A stretch of 64,000 nucleotides of DNA from Anoxybacillus ayderensis (GCF_000833605.1 NZ_JXTG01000005.1:1-64000), one strand, 5' to 3'. Shown: positions 39,171 through 50,533, counted from the first letter of the stretch. A program made the numbers and translations. The notes: a model not told the origin generated them from the sequence alone.

Positions 39171-41774
39171 ATGGCTGTTGATGAAAAAGTATTAGACCAA
39201 AAGAAAGAAGTTACGAAAATGATCGACACCCTTGTGGCGAATGCGCAAAAGGCGTTAAAAGCATTTCGTGATTACGATCAAGAAGCGATTGACCATATCG
39301 TCAAGCAAATGGCGTTAGCTGGACTTGATAAGCATATGTATTTAGCAAAATTAGCGATCGAAGAAACAAAACGTGGCGTGTATGAAGATAAAATTATTAA
39401 AAACATTTTTGCGACAGAATACATTTACCATAACATTAAATACGATAAAACGGTTGGCGTCATCCGAGAAAATGAACAAGAAGGCATCATTGAAATTGCC
39501 GAGCCTGTTGGGGTGATTGCTGGGGTTACACCGGTAACAAACCCAACATCAACAACGATGTTTAAGGCGCTTATTTCAATTAAAACGCGCAACCCAATCA
39601 TTTTTGCGTTCCACCCATCTGCGCAAAAATGTAGCAGTGAAGCAGCACGCATTTTACGCGATGCAGCCATTGCAGCTGGCGCGCCAGAGCATTGTATTCA
39701 ATGGATCGAAACGCCTTCTGTCGAAGCGACTCAACAATTGATGCATCATCCTGGCGTTTCGCTTATTCTTGCGACAGGTGGAGCAGGCATGGTTAAAGCG
39801 GCATATAGCTCAGGAAAGCCAGCATTAGGGGTTGGACCTGGTAACGTGCCTTGCTATATTGAGAAAACCGCAAATATAAAACGTGCCGTGAACGATCTTA
39901 TCCTTTCAAAAACGTTTGACAACGGTATGATTTGTGCATCTGAACAAGCGGTCATTATTGATAAAGAAATTTATGATGCTGTGAAAAATGAGATGATCGC
40001 AAACAAATGTTATTTCTTAAATGAAGAAGAAAAGAAAAAAGTTGAAAAGCTTGTCATTAATGAGAATACGTGCGCAGTCAATCCGAATATCGTCGGTAAA
40101 CCAGCATATGAAATTGCGAAAATGGCAGGCGTTGATGTGCCAGTTGATACGAAAATTGTTGTGGCAGAACTAAAAAGCGTCGGTCCGCAAGAGCCGCTTT
40201 CTCGTGAAAAATTAAGCCCGGTATTGGCGTGCTATAAGGTGAATAGTACAGAGGAAGGATTAAAACGAGCAGAAGAGATGCTTGAATTCGGTGGACTTGG
40301 CCACTCGGCTGTCATTCATTCAGAAAATCAAGAAGTCATTCTTGAATTCGGTAAGCGAATGAAAGCAGGACGGATCATTTCGAACGCCCCATCTTCACAA
40401 GGAGCGATCGGAGATATTTACAACGCATACATTCCGTCATTGACGCTCGGTTGCGGTACGTTCGGTGGCAACTCTGTTTCGACAAACGTTGGGGCGACAC
40501 ATTTAATTAACATTAAAAAATTAGCGAGAAGGAATGTAAACATGCAATGGTTTAAAGTTCCGCCAAAAATTTATTTTGAAAAACATGCGACACAATATTT
40601 AGCGAAAATGCCAAACATCTCGCGTGCCTTTATCGTTACAGACCCAGGTATGGTGAAGCTCGGCTATGTTGATAAAGTGCTGTACTATTTACGCAAACGC
40701 CCAGATTATGTGCATTGCGAAATTTTCTCAGAAGTTGAGCCAGATCCATCGATTGAAACGGTCATGAAAGGTGCCGATATGATGCATGCGTTCCAACCAG
40801 ACGTCATCATCGCTCTCGGCGGTGGTTCGGCGATGGACGCGGCGAAAGCGATGTGGTTGTTCTATGAACATCCGAATACAGACTTCAATGGGTTAAAACA
40901 AAAGTTTTTAGATATTCGTAAGCGTGTATTTAAATATCCAAAACTCGGTCAAAAAGCGCAATTTGTCGCGATTCCAACAACGTCTGGTACAGGTTCAGAA
41001 GTGACATCGTTTGCGGTCATTACAGATAAGAAAAATAACGTCAAATATCCGCTTGCTGATTATGAGTTAACACCAGATGTCGCCATCGTTGACCCACAAT
41101 TTGTTATGACGATGCCAAAACATATTACAGCGGATACAGGTATGGACGTATTAACACATGCCATTGAGGCGTACGTATCGAACATGGCGAACGACTATAC
41201 AGACGGATTAGCGTTAAAAGCGATTCAGCTCGTTTTTGAATACTTGCCACGCGCATACAAAAACGGCAACGATGAAGTAGCGCGCGAAAAAATGCACAAC
41301 GCATCAACCATTGCTGGGATGGCATTTGCGAACGCCTTCTTAGGCATTAACCATAGTTTAGCGCATAAACTTGGTGCAGAATTCCATATTCCGCACGGAC
41401 GGGCAAATACGATTTTAATGCCGCATGTCATTCGTTACAACGCGCAAAAACCGAAGAAGTTTACAGCGTTTCCGAAGTACGAACATTTCGTAGCTGACGA
41501 ACGTTATGCTCAAATTGCGCGCTTGCTCGGCTTGCCAGCAAGAACGACAGAAGAAGGAGTAGAAAGCCTCGTTCAAGCGGTCATTAAGCTCGCAAAAGAA
41601 CTCGACATGCCATTAAGCATCGCAGCAACAGGCGTCAGCAAAGAAGCATTCGAAAGCAAAGTTGACCAACTTGCTGAATTAGCTTTCGAAGATCAATGTA
41701 CAACAGCTAATCCAAAATTGCCATTAGTCAGCGACCTTGCCGACATTTATCGCCAAGCGTATAAGGGAGTGTAA
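39171..41774 (+). CDS. adhE: bifunctional acetaldehyde-CoA/alcohol dehydrogenase
   Basis: AdhE reduces acetyl-CoA to acetaldehyde and on to ethanol, using two NADH. The 867-residue protein has an N-terminal aldehyde dehydrogenase half (catalytic cysteine in [11 protein letters not shown]) and a C-terminal iron-dependent alcohol dehydrogenase half ([13 protein letters not shown], and the metal-binding [20 protein letters not shown]). Both halves look intact. It is absent from B. subtilis but common in facultatively anaerobic thermophilic bacilli. AGGAGGG precedes the ATG. Confidence 0.97.
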   Translation: MAVDEKVLDQKKEVTKMIDTLVANAQKALKAFRDYDQEAIDHIVKQMALAGLDKHMYLAKLAIEETKRGVYEDKIIKNIFATEYIYHNIKYDKTVGVIRENEQEGIIEIAEPVGVIAGVTPVTNPTSTTMFKALISIKTRNPIIFAFHPSAQKCSSEAARILRDAAIAAGAPEHCIQWIETPSVEATQQLMHHPGVSLILATGGAGMVKAAYSSGKPALGVGPGNVPCYIEKTANIKRAVNDLILSKTFDNGMICASEQAVIIDKEIYDAVKNEMIANKCYFLNEEEKKKVEKLVINENTCAVNPNIVGKPAYEIAKMAGVDVPVDTKIVVAELKSVGPQEPLSREKLSPVLACYKVNSTEEGLKRAEEMLEFGGLGHSAVIHSENQEVILEFGKRMKAGRIISNAPSSQGAIGDIYNAYIPSLTLGCGTFGGNSVSTNVGATHLINIKKLARRNVNMQWFKVPPKIYFEKHATQYLAKMPNISRAFIVTDPGMVKLGYVDKVLYYLRKRPDYVHCEIFSEVEPDPSIETVMKGADMMHAFQPDVIIALGGGSAMDAAKAMWLFYEHPNTDFNGLKQKFLDIRKRVFKYPKLGQKAQFVAIPTTSGTGSEVTSFAVITDKKNNVKYPLADYELTPDVAIVDPQFVMTMPKHITADTGMDVLTHAIEAYVSNMANDYTDGLALKAIQLVFEYLPRAYKNGNDEVAREKMHNASTIAGMAFANAFLGINHSLAHKLGAEFHIPHGRANTILMPHVIRYNAQKPKKFTAFPKYEHFVADERYAQIARLLGLPARTTEEGVESLVQAVIKLAKELDMPLSIAATGVSKEAFESKVDQLAELAFEDQCTTANPKLPLVSDLADIYRQAYKGV

Positions 41775-41781
41775 GAAGATT

Positions 41782-41814
41782 AGGGACGTCCTGCGAAGGA
41801 TGTCCCTTCTTTTT
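41782..41814 (+). terminator. terminator after adhE
   Basis: AGGGACGTCCT (41782-41792) pairs with AGGATGTCCCT (41797-41807), followed by TTCTTTTT. Confidence 0.9.
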
Positions 41815-41853
41815 GTTTATGGTACACTAATAGAGGAAAGCGAGGGACGGATC

Positions 41854-42333
41854 ATGAAGCAAGTAAAGACGAATGCTGTGCGCATGCTTGAGCGCGCGCG
41901 TGTGCCATATGAACTGTTGACTTACGACTATACGGATGGGCAAATTGATGGAATATCGGTTGCGAAAAAAATTGGGCAACGTGAAGAAATTGTATATAAA
42001 ACGCTTGTGACAAAAGGGGTGAGCGGACAACTTTACGTATTCGTCATCCCTGTCGCAGCGGAGTTGCATGTAAAAAAAGCAGCGGCCGTTGTTGGAGAAA
42101 AAAGCGTGCATATGTTGCCTGTGGCAGACATTGAAAAAATGACAGGGTATGTGCGTGGCGGTTGTTCGCCAATTGGAATGAAAAAGATGTATGACACGTA
42201 TGTTGACGAATCCGCCCTTGCGCACGAGCAAATCATTGTGAGCGCAGGGAAAATTGGCATGCAAATGAAACTTTCTGTTCGAGATTTATTAAAGCTGACA
42301 AATGGAAAAACCGCACATGTCGTCAAAGAGTAG
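41854..42333 (+). CDS. ybaK: Cys-tRNA deacylase YbaK/EbsC
   Basis: A 159-residue editing enzyme that removes mischarged amino acids, mainly Cys from tRNA-Pro. Family marks are KTNAVRMLERARVPYE, KTLVTKG, and the C-terminal GYVRGGCSPIGMKK with the conserved lysines. The ATG at 41854 follows CGAGGGA; a longer frame running back into adhE is rejected. Probably cotranscribed with the methyltransferase gene downstream. Confidence 0.92.
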   Translation: MKQVKTNAVRMLERARVPYELLTYDYTDGQIDGISVAKKIGQREEIVYKTLVTKGVSGQLYVFVIPVAAELHVKKAAAVVGEKSVHMLPVADIEKMTGYVRGGCSPIGMKKMYDTYVDESALAHEQIIVSAGKIGMQMKLSVRDLLKLTNGKTAHVVKE

Positions 42334-42349
42334 AAAGGAGAATTTTCGC

Positions 42350-43057
42350 ATGCGAATGATAAGAGAGGAAGAACTACACATCGAAGAAGGATTGTTGGAT
42401 GATGACAATCGGTTGCTTGCGGAAATGATTTTGCCAAGTCGGTTAAAGCGCATGTATGATGTGCTAAGTGCACGAACAAGGTATATTACTATTTTGACGG
42501 AAGCGGTAGACGACCCGCACAATCAGGCAGCGGTATTGCGTTCAGCGGAGGCATTTGGCATTCAAGATGTTCATGTCGTTACCGGAGCGGCTCCGTTTGA
42601 GCCGAACAAATGGGTGACGCGACATGCGGACAAATGGTTAACGGTGCATAAACATTCATCGATTGAACGGGCGATTCGCCATCTCCAACAAAAAGGCTAC
42701 CAAGTATATGCAAGCTACCTCGGAGAAGGGACGATTCCGCTTGAACAAATTGACGTATCGAAACCGACGGTGCTTTTGTTCGGAAATGAGCATCGTGGGG
42801 TATCCGAAGAAGCGCTTGCTTTAGCGGACGGAAAGTTTATCATTCCGATGAACGGATTTGTGCAAAGTTTTAATATTTCTGTCGCGGCAGCGATTTCCCT
42901 TTATGAAATCACGAAGCGGGCGAAACAAGTGGCAGGGGAGCGTTATCATTTATCGCTAGCAGAAAAGAAAGAAATATACGAACATTGGATGAAGCTTTCG
43001 CTTAGCCCACGGCTAAGAAAAATGGTGGAAAGTAAAATAGGAGGACGCAATGATTGA
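42350..43057 (+). CDS. TrmH family RNA 2'-O-methyltransferase
   Basis: A 235-residue SpoU/SPOUT methyltransferase. Motif 1 is ILTEAVDDPHNQAAVLRSAEA, motif 2 LLFGNEHRGVSEEAL, and motif 3 IPMNGFVQSFNISVAAAISLYE, all as in tRNA Gm18 methylases (TrmH). The likely target is position 18 in the tRNA D loop, but other RNA is possible. The ATG at 42350 follows AAAGGAG. It overlaps the next gene by eight bases. Confidence 0.88.
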   Translation: MRMIREEELHIEEGLLDDDNRLLAEMILPSRLKRMYDVLSARTRYITILTEAVDDPHNQAAVLRSAEAFGIQDVHVVTGAAPFEPNKWVTRHADKWLTVHKHSSIERAIRHLQQKGYQVYASYLGEGTIPLEQIDVSKPTVLLFGNEHRGVSEEALALADGKFIIPMNGFVQSFNISVAAAISLYEITKRAKQVAGERYHLSLAEKKEIYEHWMKLSLSPRLRKMVESKIGGRND

Positions 43058-43715
43058 AGCGGTGATTTTTGATTTAGATGGCGTCATTGCTGATACTGTT
43101 GAACTGTATTATATTGCGACAAAACGTGTCGCCGATGAAATTGGGGTACCGTTTGATCGACAGCTCAATCAAAAGCTACAAGGGATGAGCAGACAGGCGA
43201 TGGTTGAGGCGCTTCTCGGTGAAAAAGCGCATGAATGGTCGGAGGAAGAAAAGCGAGCTCTTGGTGACCTTCGCGGTCAATATTATCGCGAGTTGATCGA
43301 GCAATTGTCGTCAAGTGACGTGTTGCCGGGAATGAGGGAGCTTCTTTGCGACATTCAGCGCGACGGTGTCCCGATGGCTCTCGCATCGTCAAGCTCAAAC
43401 GCACGTGTCGTTGTCGAACGACTCAACGTGCGCTCTTTTTTTGATGTCATTGTGGATGTCAAAACGATTACGCGCATGAAGCCAGATCCGGAAATTTTTT
43501 TAACAGCTGCGAGACAGCTTCGTGTCGACCCATCTCATTGTATTGCTATTGAAGACGGGGAAGCGGGAATGAAAGCGATCAAACAGGCGAATATGTTTTC
43601 CGTCGGCATCGGAGTGCATTTAGCCTCGCTGTCTCCCGATTGGCTCGTTCAGCGGACAACGCAATTGACATGGGACGAGTTAAAAAAGCGATTTATGCAA
43701 AAAGCTGGTCAATGA
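43050..43715 (+). CDS. pgmB: HAD hydrolase, beta-phosphoglucomutase type
   Basis: A 221-residue HAD-family protein with motif I FDLDGVIADT, motif II SSSS (ASSSSNARVV), lysine in RMKPDPEIF, and motif IV EDGEAGMKA. These and the helical cap (LQGMSRQAMVEALLG) are those of beta-phosphoglucomutase, which converts beta-glucose 1-phosphate to glucose 6-phosphate. No maltose phosphorylase lies nearby, so another phosphatase role cannot be excluded. Confidence 0.78.
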   Translation: MIEAVIFDLDGVIADTVELYYIATKRVADEIGVPFDRQLNQKLQGMSRQAMVEALLGEKAHEWSEEEKRALGDLRGQYYRELIEQLSSSDVLPGMRELLCDIQRDGVPMALASSSSNARVVVERLNVRSFFDVIVDVKTITRMKPDPEIFLTAARQLRVDPSHCIAIEDGEAGMKAIKQANMFSVGIGVHLASLSPDWLVQRTTQLTWDELKKRFMQKAGQ

Positions 43716-43735
43716 CGACCAGCTTATTTTGCGCC
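43702..43735. terminator. two-way terminator between pgmB and pflA
   Basis: AAGCTGGTC (43702-43710) pairs with GACCAGCTT (43717-43725). It lies between convergent genes. Confidence 0.85.
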
Positions 43736-44452
43736 TAATATTTCCCTTGCTTTTTCGACAAGTTCTTCTGATGGCGTCGGGATGCCTTCAAGTGGATATG
43801 TGAGTCCAAGCGCTTTCCATTTGTATACACCGAGTTGATGATACGGAAGAACTTCAATTTTTTCGACGTTGTGCAACGTACGAATGAAGTCAGCTAAGCG
43901 ATGTAAATCTTCTTCATCGTCTGTGACGGTTGGAACGAGCACATGGCGAATCCAAACAGGTACGTCTCGTTCTGATAATAGACGTGCAAACGCTAAAATA
44001 TGTTCATTCGTTTTTCCTGTTAGTTTACGATGTTTTTTTTCATCAATATGTTTTAAATCAAGCAAAATTAAATCTGTGTATTGAAGCAATTCATTTAATT
44101 TTTTTTGAAATGATGCTTCCGTCGTATAACATCCGCCAGACGAATCAATCGTTGTATGAATGCCAAGCTGTTTACAACGGCGAAATAGCTCAATTAAAAA
44201 ATCGATTTGTAAAAGCGGTTCTCCGCCACTAACCGTTATTCCGCCGCCGGATGCTTGCATAAAAGGCAAGTACGTCTTTGCATCAGCAATAACTTCATCA
44301 ACAGACATTTGTTTTCCTTTGCCAATCTCCCACGTATCTGCGTTGTGGCAATATTGGCAGCGCAATAAACAGCCTTGAGTAAAAATGACGTAACGAATAC
44401 CGGGACCATCCACCGTTCCGCACGATTCGATTGAATGAATAAATCCGTTCAT
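43724..44452 (-). CDS. pflA: pyruvate formate-lyase activating enzyme
   Basis: A radical SAM enzyme that abstracts hydrogen from the glycine of PflB under anaerobic conditions. The 242-residue protein begins MNGFIHSIESCGTVDGPG and has the cluster motif CLLRCQYC (C28, C32, C35). The ATG at 44452 follows AGGAGG. It lies 48 bases after pflB on the same strand. Confidence 0.95.
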   Translation of the reverse strand: MNGFIHSIESCGTVDGPGIRYVIFTQGCLLRCQYCHNADTWEIGKGKQMSVDEVIADAKTYLPFMQASGGGITVSGGEPLLQIDFLIELFRRCKQLGIHTTIDSSGGCYTTEASFQKKLNELLQYTDLILLDLKHIDEKKHRKLTGKTNEHILAFARLLSERDVPVWIRHVLVPTVTDDEEDLHRLADFIRTLHNVEKIEVLPYHQLGVYKWKALGLTYPLEGIPTPSEELVEKAREILGAK

Positions 44453-44472
44453 GTTGTTTCCTCCTAGGTAGA

Positions 44473-44497
44473 AAGCTCCCACGATGCGTGGGAGCTT
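44473..44497 (-). terminator. hairpin between pflB and pflA
   Basis: AAGCTCCCAC (44473-44482) and GTGGGAGCTT (44488-44497) pair perfectly. Only a short T run follows on the minus strand, so it probably lowers rather than stops pflA transcription, or protects the pflB message. Confidence 0.75.
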
Positions 44498-44500
44498 CCA

Positions 44501-46759
44501 TTACATTGTTTCATGGAACGTCCGATTAATGACGTCAATTTGTTGTTCGCGTGTTAATTTAATAAAGTTGACCGCATAACCTGATACGCGAATAGTCAAT
44601 TGCGGATATTTTTCAGGATGTTCCATCGCGTCAAGCAACGTGTCGCGGTTAAAGACGTTGACGTTTAAATGATGACCGCGTTTTTGCGCATAGCCATCTA
44701 AAATCGCGACAAGGTTTTGAATGCGTGTCGCTTCATCTTTCCCGAGCGCTTTTGGTACGATCGAGAACGTGTTCGAAATGCCGTCTAATGCATATTCATA
44801 CGGTAATTTTGCGACAGAGCTTAACGATGCAAGCGCTCCTTTTGTATCGCGACCGTGTAATGGATTCGCCCCAGGGGCGAACGGTTCACCAGCGCGACGA
44901 CCATCTGGTGTATTTCCTGTCTTTTTACCGTATACGACGTTTGATGTGATCGTTAAGATGGATGTCGTATGTTTCGAATCGCGATACGTTTTATGTTTGC
45001 GCAATTTTGTCATAAAGCGTTCAACAATATCGACCGCAATCGCATCAACGCGATCATCGTTATTTCCGTATTTCGGGAAGTCGCCTTCAATTTCAAAGTC
45101 GACAGCTAAGCCGTTTTCATCGCGAATCGTTTTTACTTTCGCATATTTAATGGCACTTAATGAGTCAGCGACAACGGACAACCCAGCGATACCAGTTGCC
45201 ATCGTGCGCAAAATGTGCGTATCGTGAAGCGCCATTTCGATTCGTTCATAACAATATTTATCATGCATGTAATGGATGACGTTTAATGTATTAATATACA
45301 ATTCTGCTAGCCATTCCATGACGTTGTCAAATTTGCGCATCACTTCATCGTAGTCTAAGTATTCAGATGTGATTGGCGCAAACTCTGGGCCGATTTGCAC
45401 TTTTAATTTTTCATCCACGCCGCCGTTAATTGCGTATAATAATGCTTTTGCAAGGTTTGCACGCGCGCCGAAAAATTGCATTTGTTTGCCGATGCGCATC
45501 GCGGATACGCAGCATGCGATGCCGTAGTCGTCGCCGAACTCAGGTCGCATTAAATCGTCATTTTCATATTGAATGGAGCTTGTTTGAATCGACATTTTCG
45601 CGCAATATTTCTTAAACGCTTCTGGCAACTGTGTTGACCAAAGCACCGTTAAGTTTGGTTCTGGCGCCGGGCCTAAGTTATCGAGTGTATGCAAGAAGCG
45701 GAATGAGTTTTTCGTCACAAGCGGACGACCGTCAATCGCGACACCGCCAATGGACTCTGTGACCCACGTTGGGTCGCCGCTAAATAGCTCATTGTATTCT
45801 GGCGTTCTTGCGAATTTGACGAGACGCAATTTCATAACGAAATGGTCAACAAGCTCTTGCGCTTCGCGTTCTGTTAATGTTCCTTCTTGCAAGTCGCGCT
45901 CGATATAAATATCTAAAAATGTAGAGACGCGACCTAAGCTCATGGCTGCACCGTTTTGTTCTTTAATCGCCGCAAGGTAAGCGAAATATAACCATTGGAA
46001 CGCCTCATGTGCGTTGCGCGCCGGTTTAGAAATATCATATCCGTAGCTTGCAGCCATTTCTTTTAATTCTTGAAGAGCGCGAATTTGTTCCGCTAATTCT
46101 TCCCGAAGACGAATGATGTCTTCGCTCATTGTACGCGCACCTGTATTGCGTAAATCTTTCTTCTTCTCTTCAATTAAGCGATCCACACCGTATAAGGCAA
46201 CGCGACGATAGTCACCGATAATGCGACCGCGTCCATATGCGTCAGGAAGTCCTGTAATAATTCCTGCTTTGCGCGCTGCTTTCATTTCATCGGTATATAC
46301 GTCAAATACGCCTTGGTTATGCGTTTTACGATATTGCGTAAAAATTTTCTTTACTTCATCGCTTACTTCATATCCGTAAGCTTCGCATGCTTGCTCCGCC
46401 ATGCGAATGCCGCCAAATGGCATAAGCGCCCGTTTAAACGGTTCGTCTGTTTGAAAACCAACAACTTTTTCAAGTTCTTTATTCAAATAGCCAGGTCCAT
46501 GCGACGTAATGGTTGATACGATTTCTGTATCCATGTTGAGAACGCCGCCTCTTTCGCGTTCTAGTTTGGAAAGTTCCATCACTTGTTCCCAAAGCTTTTT
46601 CGTCGCTTCCGTCGGACCTTGTAAAAACGATTCATCCCCTGTGTAAACGGTTACGTTATTTAAAATAAAATCACGAACGTCAATTTCTTTTTTCCATTTA
46701 TCACCTTTAAACGTTCTCCAAGCGTCCATTAACGCTTCATGTACAGTAAGTAGCGCCAT
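44501..46759 (-). CDS. pflB: formate C-acetyltransferase (pyruvate formate-lyase)
   Basis: A glycyl-radical enzyme that splits pyruvate with CoA into acetyl-CoA and formate without making NADH. The 752-residue protein shows the catalytic cysteine pair C416-C417 ([13 protein letters not shown]) and the radical glycine 727 (VSGYAVNF) near the C-terminus. Its length is normal for the family. GGAGGAG precedes the ATG. Together with adhE it allows mixed-acid and ethanol fermentation. Confidence 0.97.
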   Translation of the reverse strand: MALLTVHEALMDAWRTFKGDKWKKEIDVRDFILNNVTVYTGDESFLQGPTEATKKLWEQVMELSKLERERGGVLNMDTEIVSTITSHGPGYLNKELEKVVGFQTDEPFKRALMPFGGIRMAEQACEAYGYEVSDEVKKIFTQYRKTHNQGVFDVYTDEMKAARKAGIITGLPDAYGRGRIIGDYRRVALYGVDRLIEEKKKDLRNTGARTMSEDIIRLREELAEQIRALQELKEMAASYGYDISKPARNAHEAFQWLYFAYLAAIKEQNGAAMSLGRVSTFLDIYIERDLQEGTLTEREAQELVDHFVMKLRLVKFARTPEYNELFSGDPTWVTESIGGVAIDGRPLVTKNSFRFLHTLDNLGPAPEPNLTVLWSTQLPEAFKKYCAKMSIQTSSIQYENDDLMRPEFGDDYGIACCVSAMRIGKQMQFFGARANLAKALLYAINGGVDEKLKVQIGPEFAPITSEYLDYDEVMRKFDNVMEWLAELYINTLNVIHYMHDKYCYERIEMALHDTHILRTMATGIAGLSVVADSLSAIKYAKVKTIRDENGLAVDFEIEGDFPKYGNNDDRVDAIAVDIVERFMTKLRKHKTYRDSKHTTSILTITSNVVYGKKTGNTPDGRRAGEPFAPGANPLHGRDTKGALASLSSVAKLPYEYALDGISNTFSIVPKALGKDEATRIQNLVAILDGYAQKRGHHLNVNVFNRDTLLDAMEHPEKYPQLTIRVSGYAVNFIKLTREQQIDVINRTFHETM

Positions 46760-47029
46760 TATAATCTCCTCCCATTCATTCAGGAATAATAAAAATATCC
46801 CCTATATAAAGAATACTACTTTTTGACAAGGTGAGGAGCATAAAGGATTGACGAATTTGTGAAAAGTTGATCAAAAACATTTTTTAAAATAAAGATTTTT
46901 CCAAAAATTATTTTTATAAAATTTGTTGCATAAAAACAAAAAAGCTGATAATATGTGAAACATGAGGGGCATAACATGTTTATACACAAACATTTATTAT
47001 TTTACAACAAATAGTAAGGGGGATTAACA
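46760..47029. promoter_or_regulatory. divergent control region pflB/artP
   Basis: This AT-rich stretch of 270 bases serves both genes. A weak Rex-like site TTGTGAAAAGTTGATCAA (46858-46875, about 13 of 18) lies about 100 bases upstream of pflB. For pflB, TTGTCA (46830-46825) and TATAGG 17 bases on are possible. For the transporter, TTGTTG (46923-46928) with GATAAT (46947-46952) is possible. No T-box or other riboswitch was recognised. Confidence 0.4.
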
Positions 47030-47830
47030 ATGATAAAAAAAGGAATGATTGCAGCGCTTGTTTTTATGCTTATGTTTGCGCTTGTTGGATGTGGTAGTTC
47101 GACAGAAAAAACAGCGACAACAGAAAAGAAAATTACTGTCGTCACAGATGCGGCGTTTGCCCCATTTGAATACATGGATAAAGGGGAAATTGTCGGCTTT
47201 GATGTCGATTTATTAAAAGCTGTCATGAAAGAAGCTGGACTAGAATATGAATTAAAAAACATCGGCTGGGATCCATTGTTTGCGGCTATTCAAGGGAAAA
47301 CAGCGGATATGGCCGTTTCAGGAATTACAATTAACGATGATCGGAAAAAAACATATGACTTTTCTATTCCTTACTTTGAATCAACACATATGATTCTTGT
47401 TAAAGAAGGAAGTTCGATTAAAAGCGCGAAAGATTTACAAGGAAAAGTTGTCGGTGTCCAAAATGGTACAACTGGACAAGAAGCGGTTGAGAAGATTTTA
47501 GGAAAAGAGAATAAAAATATTAAAAAGTTTGAGAATACGGTCGTTGCGATTATGGACTTATTAAACGGCGGTGTGGAAGCCGTTGTCACAGATAATGCCG
47601 TGGCGAACGAATACGTAAAAAATAATCCAGATGCTAAAATTGTAGCATTTGAGGATCCAGAACATTTTGAATCTGAATTTTACGGCTTTATGTTCCCGAA
47701 AGGAAGCGATTTAAAACAAAAAGTAGACGAAGCGTTGAAAAAAGTCATCGAAAATGGCACGTACACAGAAATTTATAAAAAATGGTTTGGTACAGAACCG
47801 AATATGGAATCATTACAACAACAGCAATAA
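47030..47830 (+). CDS. artP: amino acid ABC transporter, binding lipoprotein (arginine type)
   Basis: The substrate-binding subunit of a polar amino acid importer. The 266-residue protein has a lipoprotein signal with LVGC, cysteine 21, then KITVVTDAAFAPFEY, GFDVDLLKAVMKE and DMAVSGITINDDRKKTYDFS. It resembles the arginine/lysine/histidine binding protein ArtJ described from Geobacillus stearothermophilus. Exact substrate cannot be told from sequence. AAGGGGG precedes the ATG. A strong hairpin follows. Confidence 0.85.
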   Translation: MIKKGMIAALVFMLMFALVGCGSSTEKTATTEKKITVVTDAAFAPFEYMDKGEIVGFDVDLLKAVMKEAGLEYELKNIGWDPLFAAIQGKTADMAVSGITINDDRKKTYDFSIPYFESTHMILVKEGSSIKSAKDLQGKVVGVQNGTTGQEAVEKILGKENKNIKKFENTVVAIMDLLNGGVEAVVTDNAVANEYVKNNPDAKIVAFEDPEHFESEFYGFMFPKGSDLKQKVDEALKKVIENGTYTEIYKKWFGTEPNMESLQQQQ

Positions 47831-47837
47831 CGTTGAT

Positions 47838-47876
47838 GTAAAAATTGCGTAACTGCTAAGGTTACGCAATTTTTAC
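47838..47876 (+). terminator. attenuating hairpin between artP and artQ
   Basis: A perfect 16-base-pair stem, GTAAAAATTGCGTAAC (47838-47853) with GTTACGCAATTTTTAC (47861-47876). It probably makes the binding protein more abundant than the membrane parts, by partial termination or by protecting the upstream message. Confidence 0.85.
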
Positions 47877-47893
47877 AAAGGGAAAGGTGATTG

Positions 47894-48550
47894 ATGATGG
47901 ATTTTCGTTTCAATATCATTGTTGAATATGCACCGTTTTTTTTGAAAGGGGTGCTCTGGACGATCGGCTTATCGTTAGTCGGTATCTTTTTCGGGACGAT
48001 TCTCGGTTTAGCCATTGGGCTCGGAAAAATGGTTCAAAACCGCCTCATTCGTCTTCCTTTTGATTGGTACGTCCATTTTTTCCGTGGCACGCCATTGTTC
48101 GTACAAATTTTACTTATTCATTTTGGCGTGATGCCGATTTTTACCGCTCAACCGAACCCGCTCGTGTCTGGCGCCATTTCTTTATCTTTAAACGCAGCTG
48201 CGTATATTGCGGAAATTTTCCGTGCTGGCATCCAGTCCATTGATCGCGGTCAAATGGAAGCGGCTCGTTCGCTTGGAATGACGCACGTACAAGCGATGCG
48301 TTACATCATTTTGCCACAAGCCATTAAACGAATGATTCCGCCGCTTGGCAATGAATTTATCGTTCTCATTAAAGATTCTTCTCTTGCAGCAATTATTGCA
48401 GCGCCTGAACTCATGTATTGGGGACGAGCGATGCAAGGTCAATATTATCGCGTTTGGGAACCGTACTTAACTGTTGCGCTCATTTACTTAGTGCTTACCC
48501 TCTCGTTAAGCAAGTTGCTACATCGGTTAGAAAGAAGGTATGACGCATGA
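47894..48550 (+). CDS. artQ: amino acid ABC transporter permease
   Basis: The membrane subunit, 218 residues, of the HisM/ArtQ family. The N-terminal part starts [19 protein letters not shown]; the EAA loop reads [22 protein letters not shown]. Several starts are close together (TTG 47891, ATG 47894, ATG 47897) after GAAAGGTGA. It overlaps artR by four bases. Confidence 0.92.
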   Translation: MMDFRFNIIVEYAPFFLKGVLWTIGLSLVGIFFGTILGLAIGLGKMVQNRLIRLPFDWYVHFFRGTPLFVQILLIHFGVMPIFTAQPNPLVSGAISLSLNAAAYIAEIFRAGIQSIDRGQMEAARSLGMTHVQAMRYIILPQAIKRMIPPLGNEFIVLIKDSSLAAIIAAPELMYWGRAMQGQYYRVWEPYLTVALIYLVLTLSLSKLLHRLERRYDA

Positions 48551-49269
48551 TTCAAGTGACAAATTTAAAAAAATCGTTCGGATCGCTACAAGTGTTAAAA
48601 GGAATTGATGTGCACATTCATGAAAAAGAAGTGGTTGTCGTTATCGGCCCTTCTGGTTCAGGAAAGTCGACATTTTTACGTTGTTTAAACTTGCTTGAAG
48701 ATTTTGATGAGGGGGATATCGTCGTTGACGGATTTCATTTAAAAGATCCGAAAACGGATTTAAATAAAGTGCGTGAAGAAGTTGGCATGGTGTTTCAACG
48801 ATTTAATTTATTTCCGCATATGACGGTGCTTAATAATATTACACTCGCCCCGATGAAAGTGCGCAAATGGTCGAAAGAAAAAGCGACAGAAAAAGCGATG
48901 CAACTGCTTGCGAAAGTCGGCTTACAAGATAAGGCACACGTATATCCGGATTCATTATCTGGTGGACAGGCACAGCGTGTTGCTATTGCTCGTGCGCTTG
49001 CGATGGAGCCAAAAGTGATGTTATTTGATGAGCCAACATCTGCGCTCGATCCAGAAATGGTAGGGGAAGTGCTTGCCGTCATGAAACAACTAGCAAAAGA
49101 AGGAATGACGATGGTCGTCGTGACGCATGAAATGGGATTTGCGCGTGAAGTCGGGGATCGTGTTCTCTTTATGGACGGTGGAGTGATCGTGGAGGAAGGA
49201 ACGCCACAACAAATTTTTGATGCACCACAACATGAGCGAACGAAGTCATTTTTATCCAAAGTGTTATAA
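48547..49269 (+). CDS. artR: amino acid ABC transporter ATPase
   Basis: The 240-residue ATPase with Walker [15 protein letters not shown] loop [12 protein letters not shown], signature [15 protein letters not shown], Walker [13 protein letters not shown] and H loop VTHEMGFA. It belongs to the polar amino acid branch (GlnQ/ArtP type in other naming). It is the last gene of the operon. Confidence 0.94.
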   Translation: MIQVTNLKKSFGSLQVLKGIDVHIHEKEVVVVIGPSGSGKSTFLRCLNLLEDFDEGDIVVDGFHLKDPKTDLNKVREEVGMVFQRFNLFPHMTVLNNITLAPMKVRKWSKEKATEKAMQLLAKVGLQDKAHVYPDSLSGGQAQRVAIARALAMEPKVMLFDEPTSALDPEMVGEVLAVMKQLAKEGMTMVVVTHEMGFAREVGDRVLFMDGGVIVEEGTPQQIFDAPQHERTKSFLSKVL

Positions 49270-49272
49270 GAA

Positions 49273-49310
49273 AAAGGTGTCCCGTGTGTCAGGACACCTT
49301 TCGTTTTTAT
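49273..49310. terminator. two-way terminator between artR and ald
   Basis: AAAGGTGTCC (49273-49282) pairs with GGACACCTTT (49292-49301), followed by CGTTTTT on the plus strand. The minus strand also shows a short T run. Confidence 0.9.
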
Positions 49311-50437
49311 GCTAATAATTGTTTCTCTAATGCCACTTCGACAGGAACGTAGTCGTAACCGAGGTCGCGTGCGACAGCTTCGTATGTGATTTCTCCGTTT
49401 GCGACGTTTACACCAAGGCGTAATGCAGGGTTGTCTGCGACCGCTTTGTGTACGCCTTTATTTGCAATTTGTAGTGCGTATGGCATTGTGACGTTTGTGA
49501 GCGCAAGTGTTGATGTGCGCGGCACAGCTCCAGGCATGTTCGCTACTGCGTAGTGAACGACGCCGTGTTTCACATATGTTGGGTTGTCGTGCGTTGTCAC
49601 ATGGTCGCTCGTTTCAACAATACCGCCTTGGTCGATCGCTACGTCAACGATGACCGAACCTGATTGCATCGCTTTCACCATTTCTTCTGTCACTAGTTTT
49701 GGCGCTTTTGCTCCTGGAATTAATACCGCACCGATCACAAGGTCAGACTCGGCAACAGCTTGTGCGATGTTCATTGGGTTAGACATAAGCGTATTAATTT
49801 GGCTTCCGAAAATATCGTCAAGTTCACGTAAACGTTCTGCGCTTAAGTCAATAATCGTGACGTTTGCACCTAAGCCGATCGCCACTTTTGCTGCGTTCGT
49901 TCCGACGACACCGCCGCCAATGATCGTTACTTTTCCGCGGCTAACGCCTGGGACACCGGAAAGAAGAATACCTTTTCCGCCTTTTGTTTTTTCAAGAAAT
50001 TGGGCGCCAATTTGTGCTGCCATGCGTCCTGCTACTTCGCTCATCGGTGTCAAAAGCGGTAACGTACGACCAACTTGTACCGTTTCATAAGCGATTGCGA
50101 TGACGCCTTTTTCTTTTAGCGCACGCGCTAACTCTGGTTCAGCAGCGAGGTGTAAGTATGTGAACAAGACTAAGCCTGGACGGAAGTATTCGTATTCGCT
50201 TGGTAGCGGTTCTTTTACTTTCATGACCATATCGGCTTGTGCCCATACATCTGCGGCACGTTCTACGATTTGTGCCCCTGCATTCACATATGCTTCATCT
50301 GTGAAACCGCTTCCAATTCCTGCATCTTTCTCAATGATGACAGTATGTCCATTGCTGACGAATGACATAACGCCAGCTGGTGTAATCGCTACACGATTTT
50401 CATTATTTTTAATCTCTTTTGGAACACCAATAATCAT
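49307..50437 (-). CDS. ald: alanine dehydrogenase
   Basis: Ald converts L-alanine and NAD to pyruvate, ammonia and NADH; in Bacillus it supports growth on alanine and sporulation. The 376-residue enzyme shows [20 protein letters not shown], the pyruvate-binding lysine 75 (VMKVKEP), catalytic histidine 96 ([11 protein letters not shown]), the nucleotide fold [17 protein letters not shown], and DVAIDQGG. The regulator gene adeR lies next to it, upstream. Confidence 0.97.
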   Translation of the reverse strand: MIIGVPKEIKNNENRVAITPAGVMSFVSNGHTVIIEKDAGIGSGFTDEAYVNAGAQIVERAADVWAQADMVMKVKEPLPSEYEYFRPGLVLFTYLHLAAEPELARALKEKGVIAIAYETVQVGRTLPLLTPMSEVAGRMAAQIGAQFLEKTKGGKGILLSGVPGVSRGKVTIIGGGVVGTNAAKVAIGLGANVTIIDLSAERLRELDDIFGSQINTLMSNPMNIAQAVAESDLVIGAVLIPGAKAPKLVTEEMVKAMQSGSVIVDVAIDQGGIVETSDHVTTHDNPTYVKHGVVHYAVANMPGAVPRTSTLALTNVTMPYALQIANKGVHKAVADNPALRLGVNVANGEITYEAVARDLGYDYVPVEVALEKQLLA

Positions 50438-50533
50438 GTGCTGTTTCCCCTTTCATGTTGTCTTTCGTTATTATCTACAGTATAAATGTTTTTTATCATT
50501 TGTTGTTTGTTTAGAAAAGAGAAAGAAAAAACA

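Noticed and set aside
46880-47029. Possible T-box or other riboswitch before the amino acid transporter
   Set aside because: The leader is short and AT-rich and shows no T-box sequence, specifier stem or terminator/antiterminator pair.
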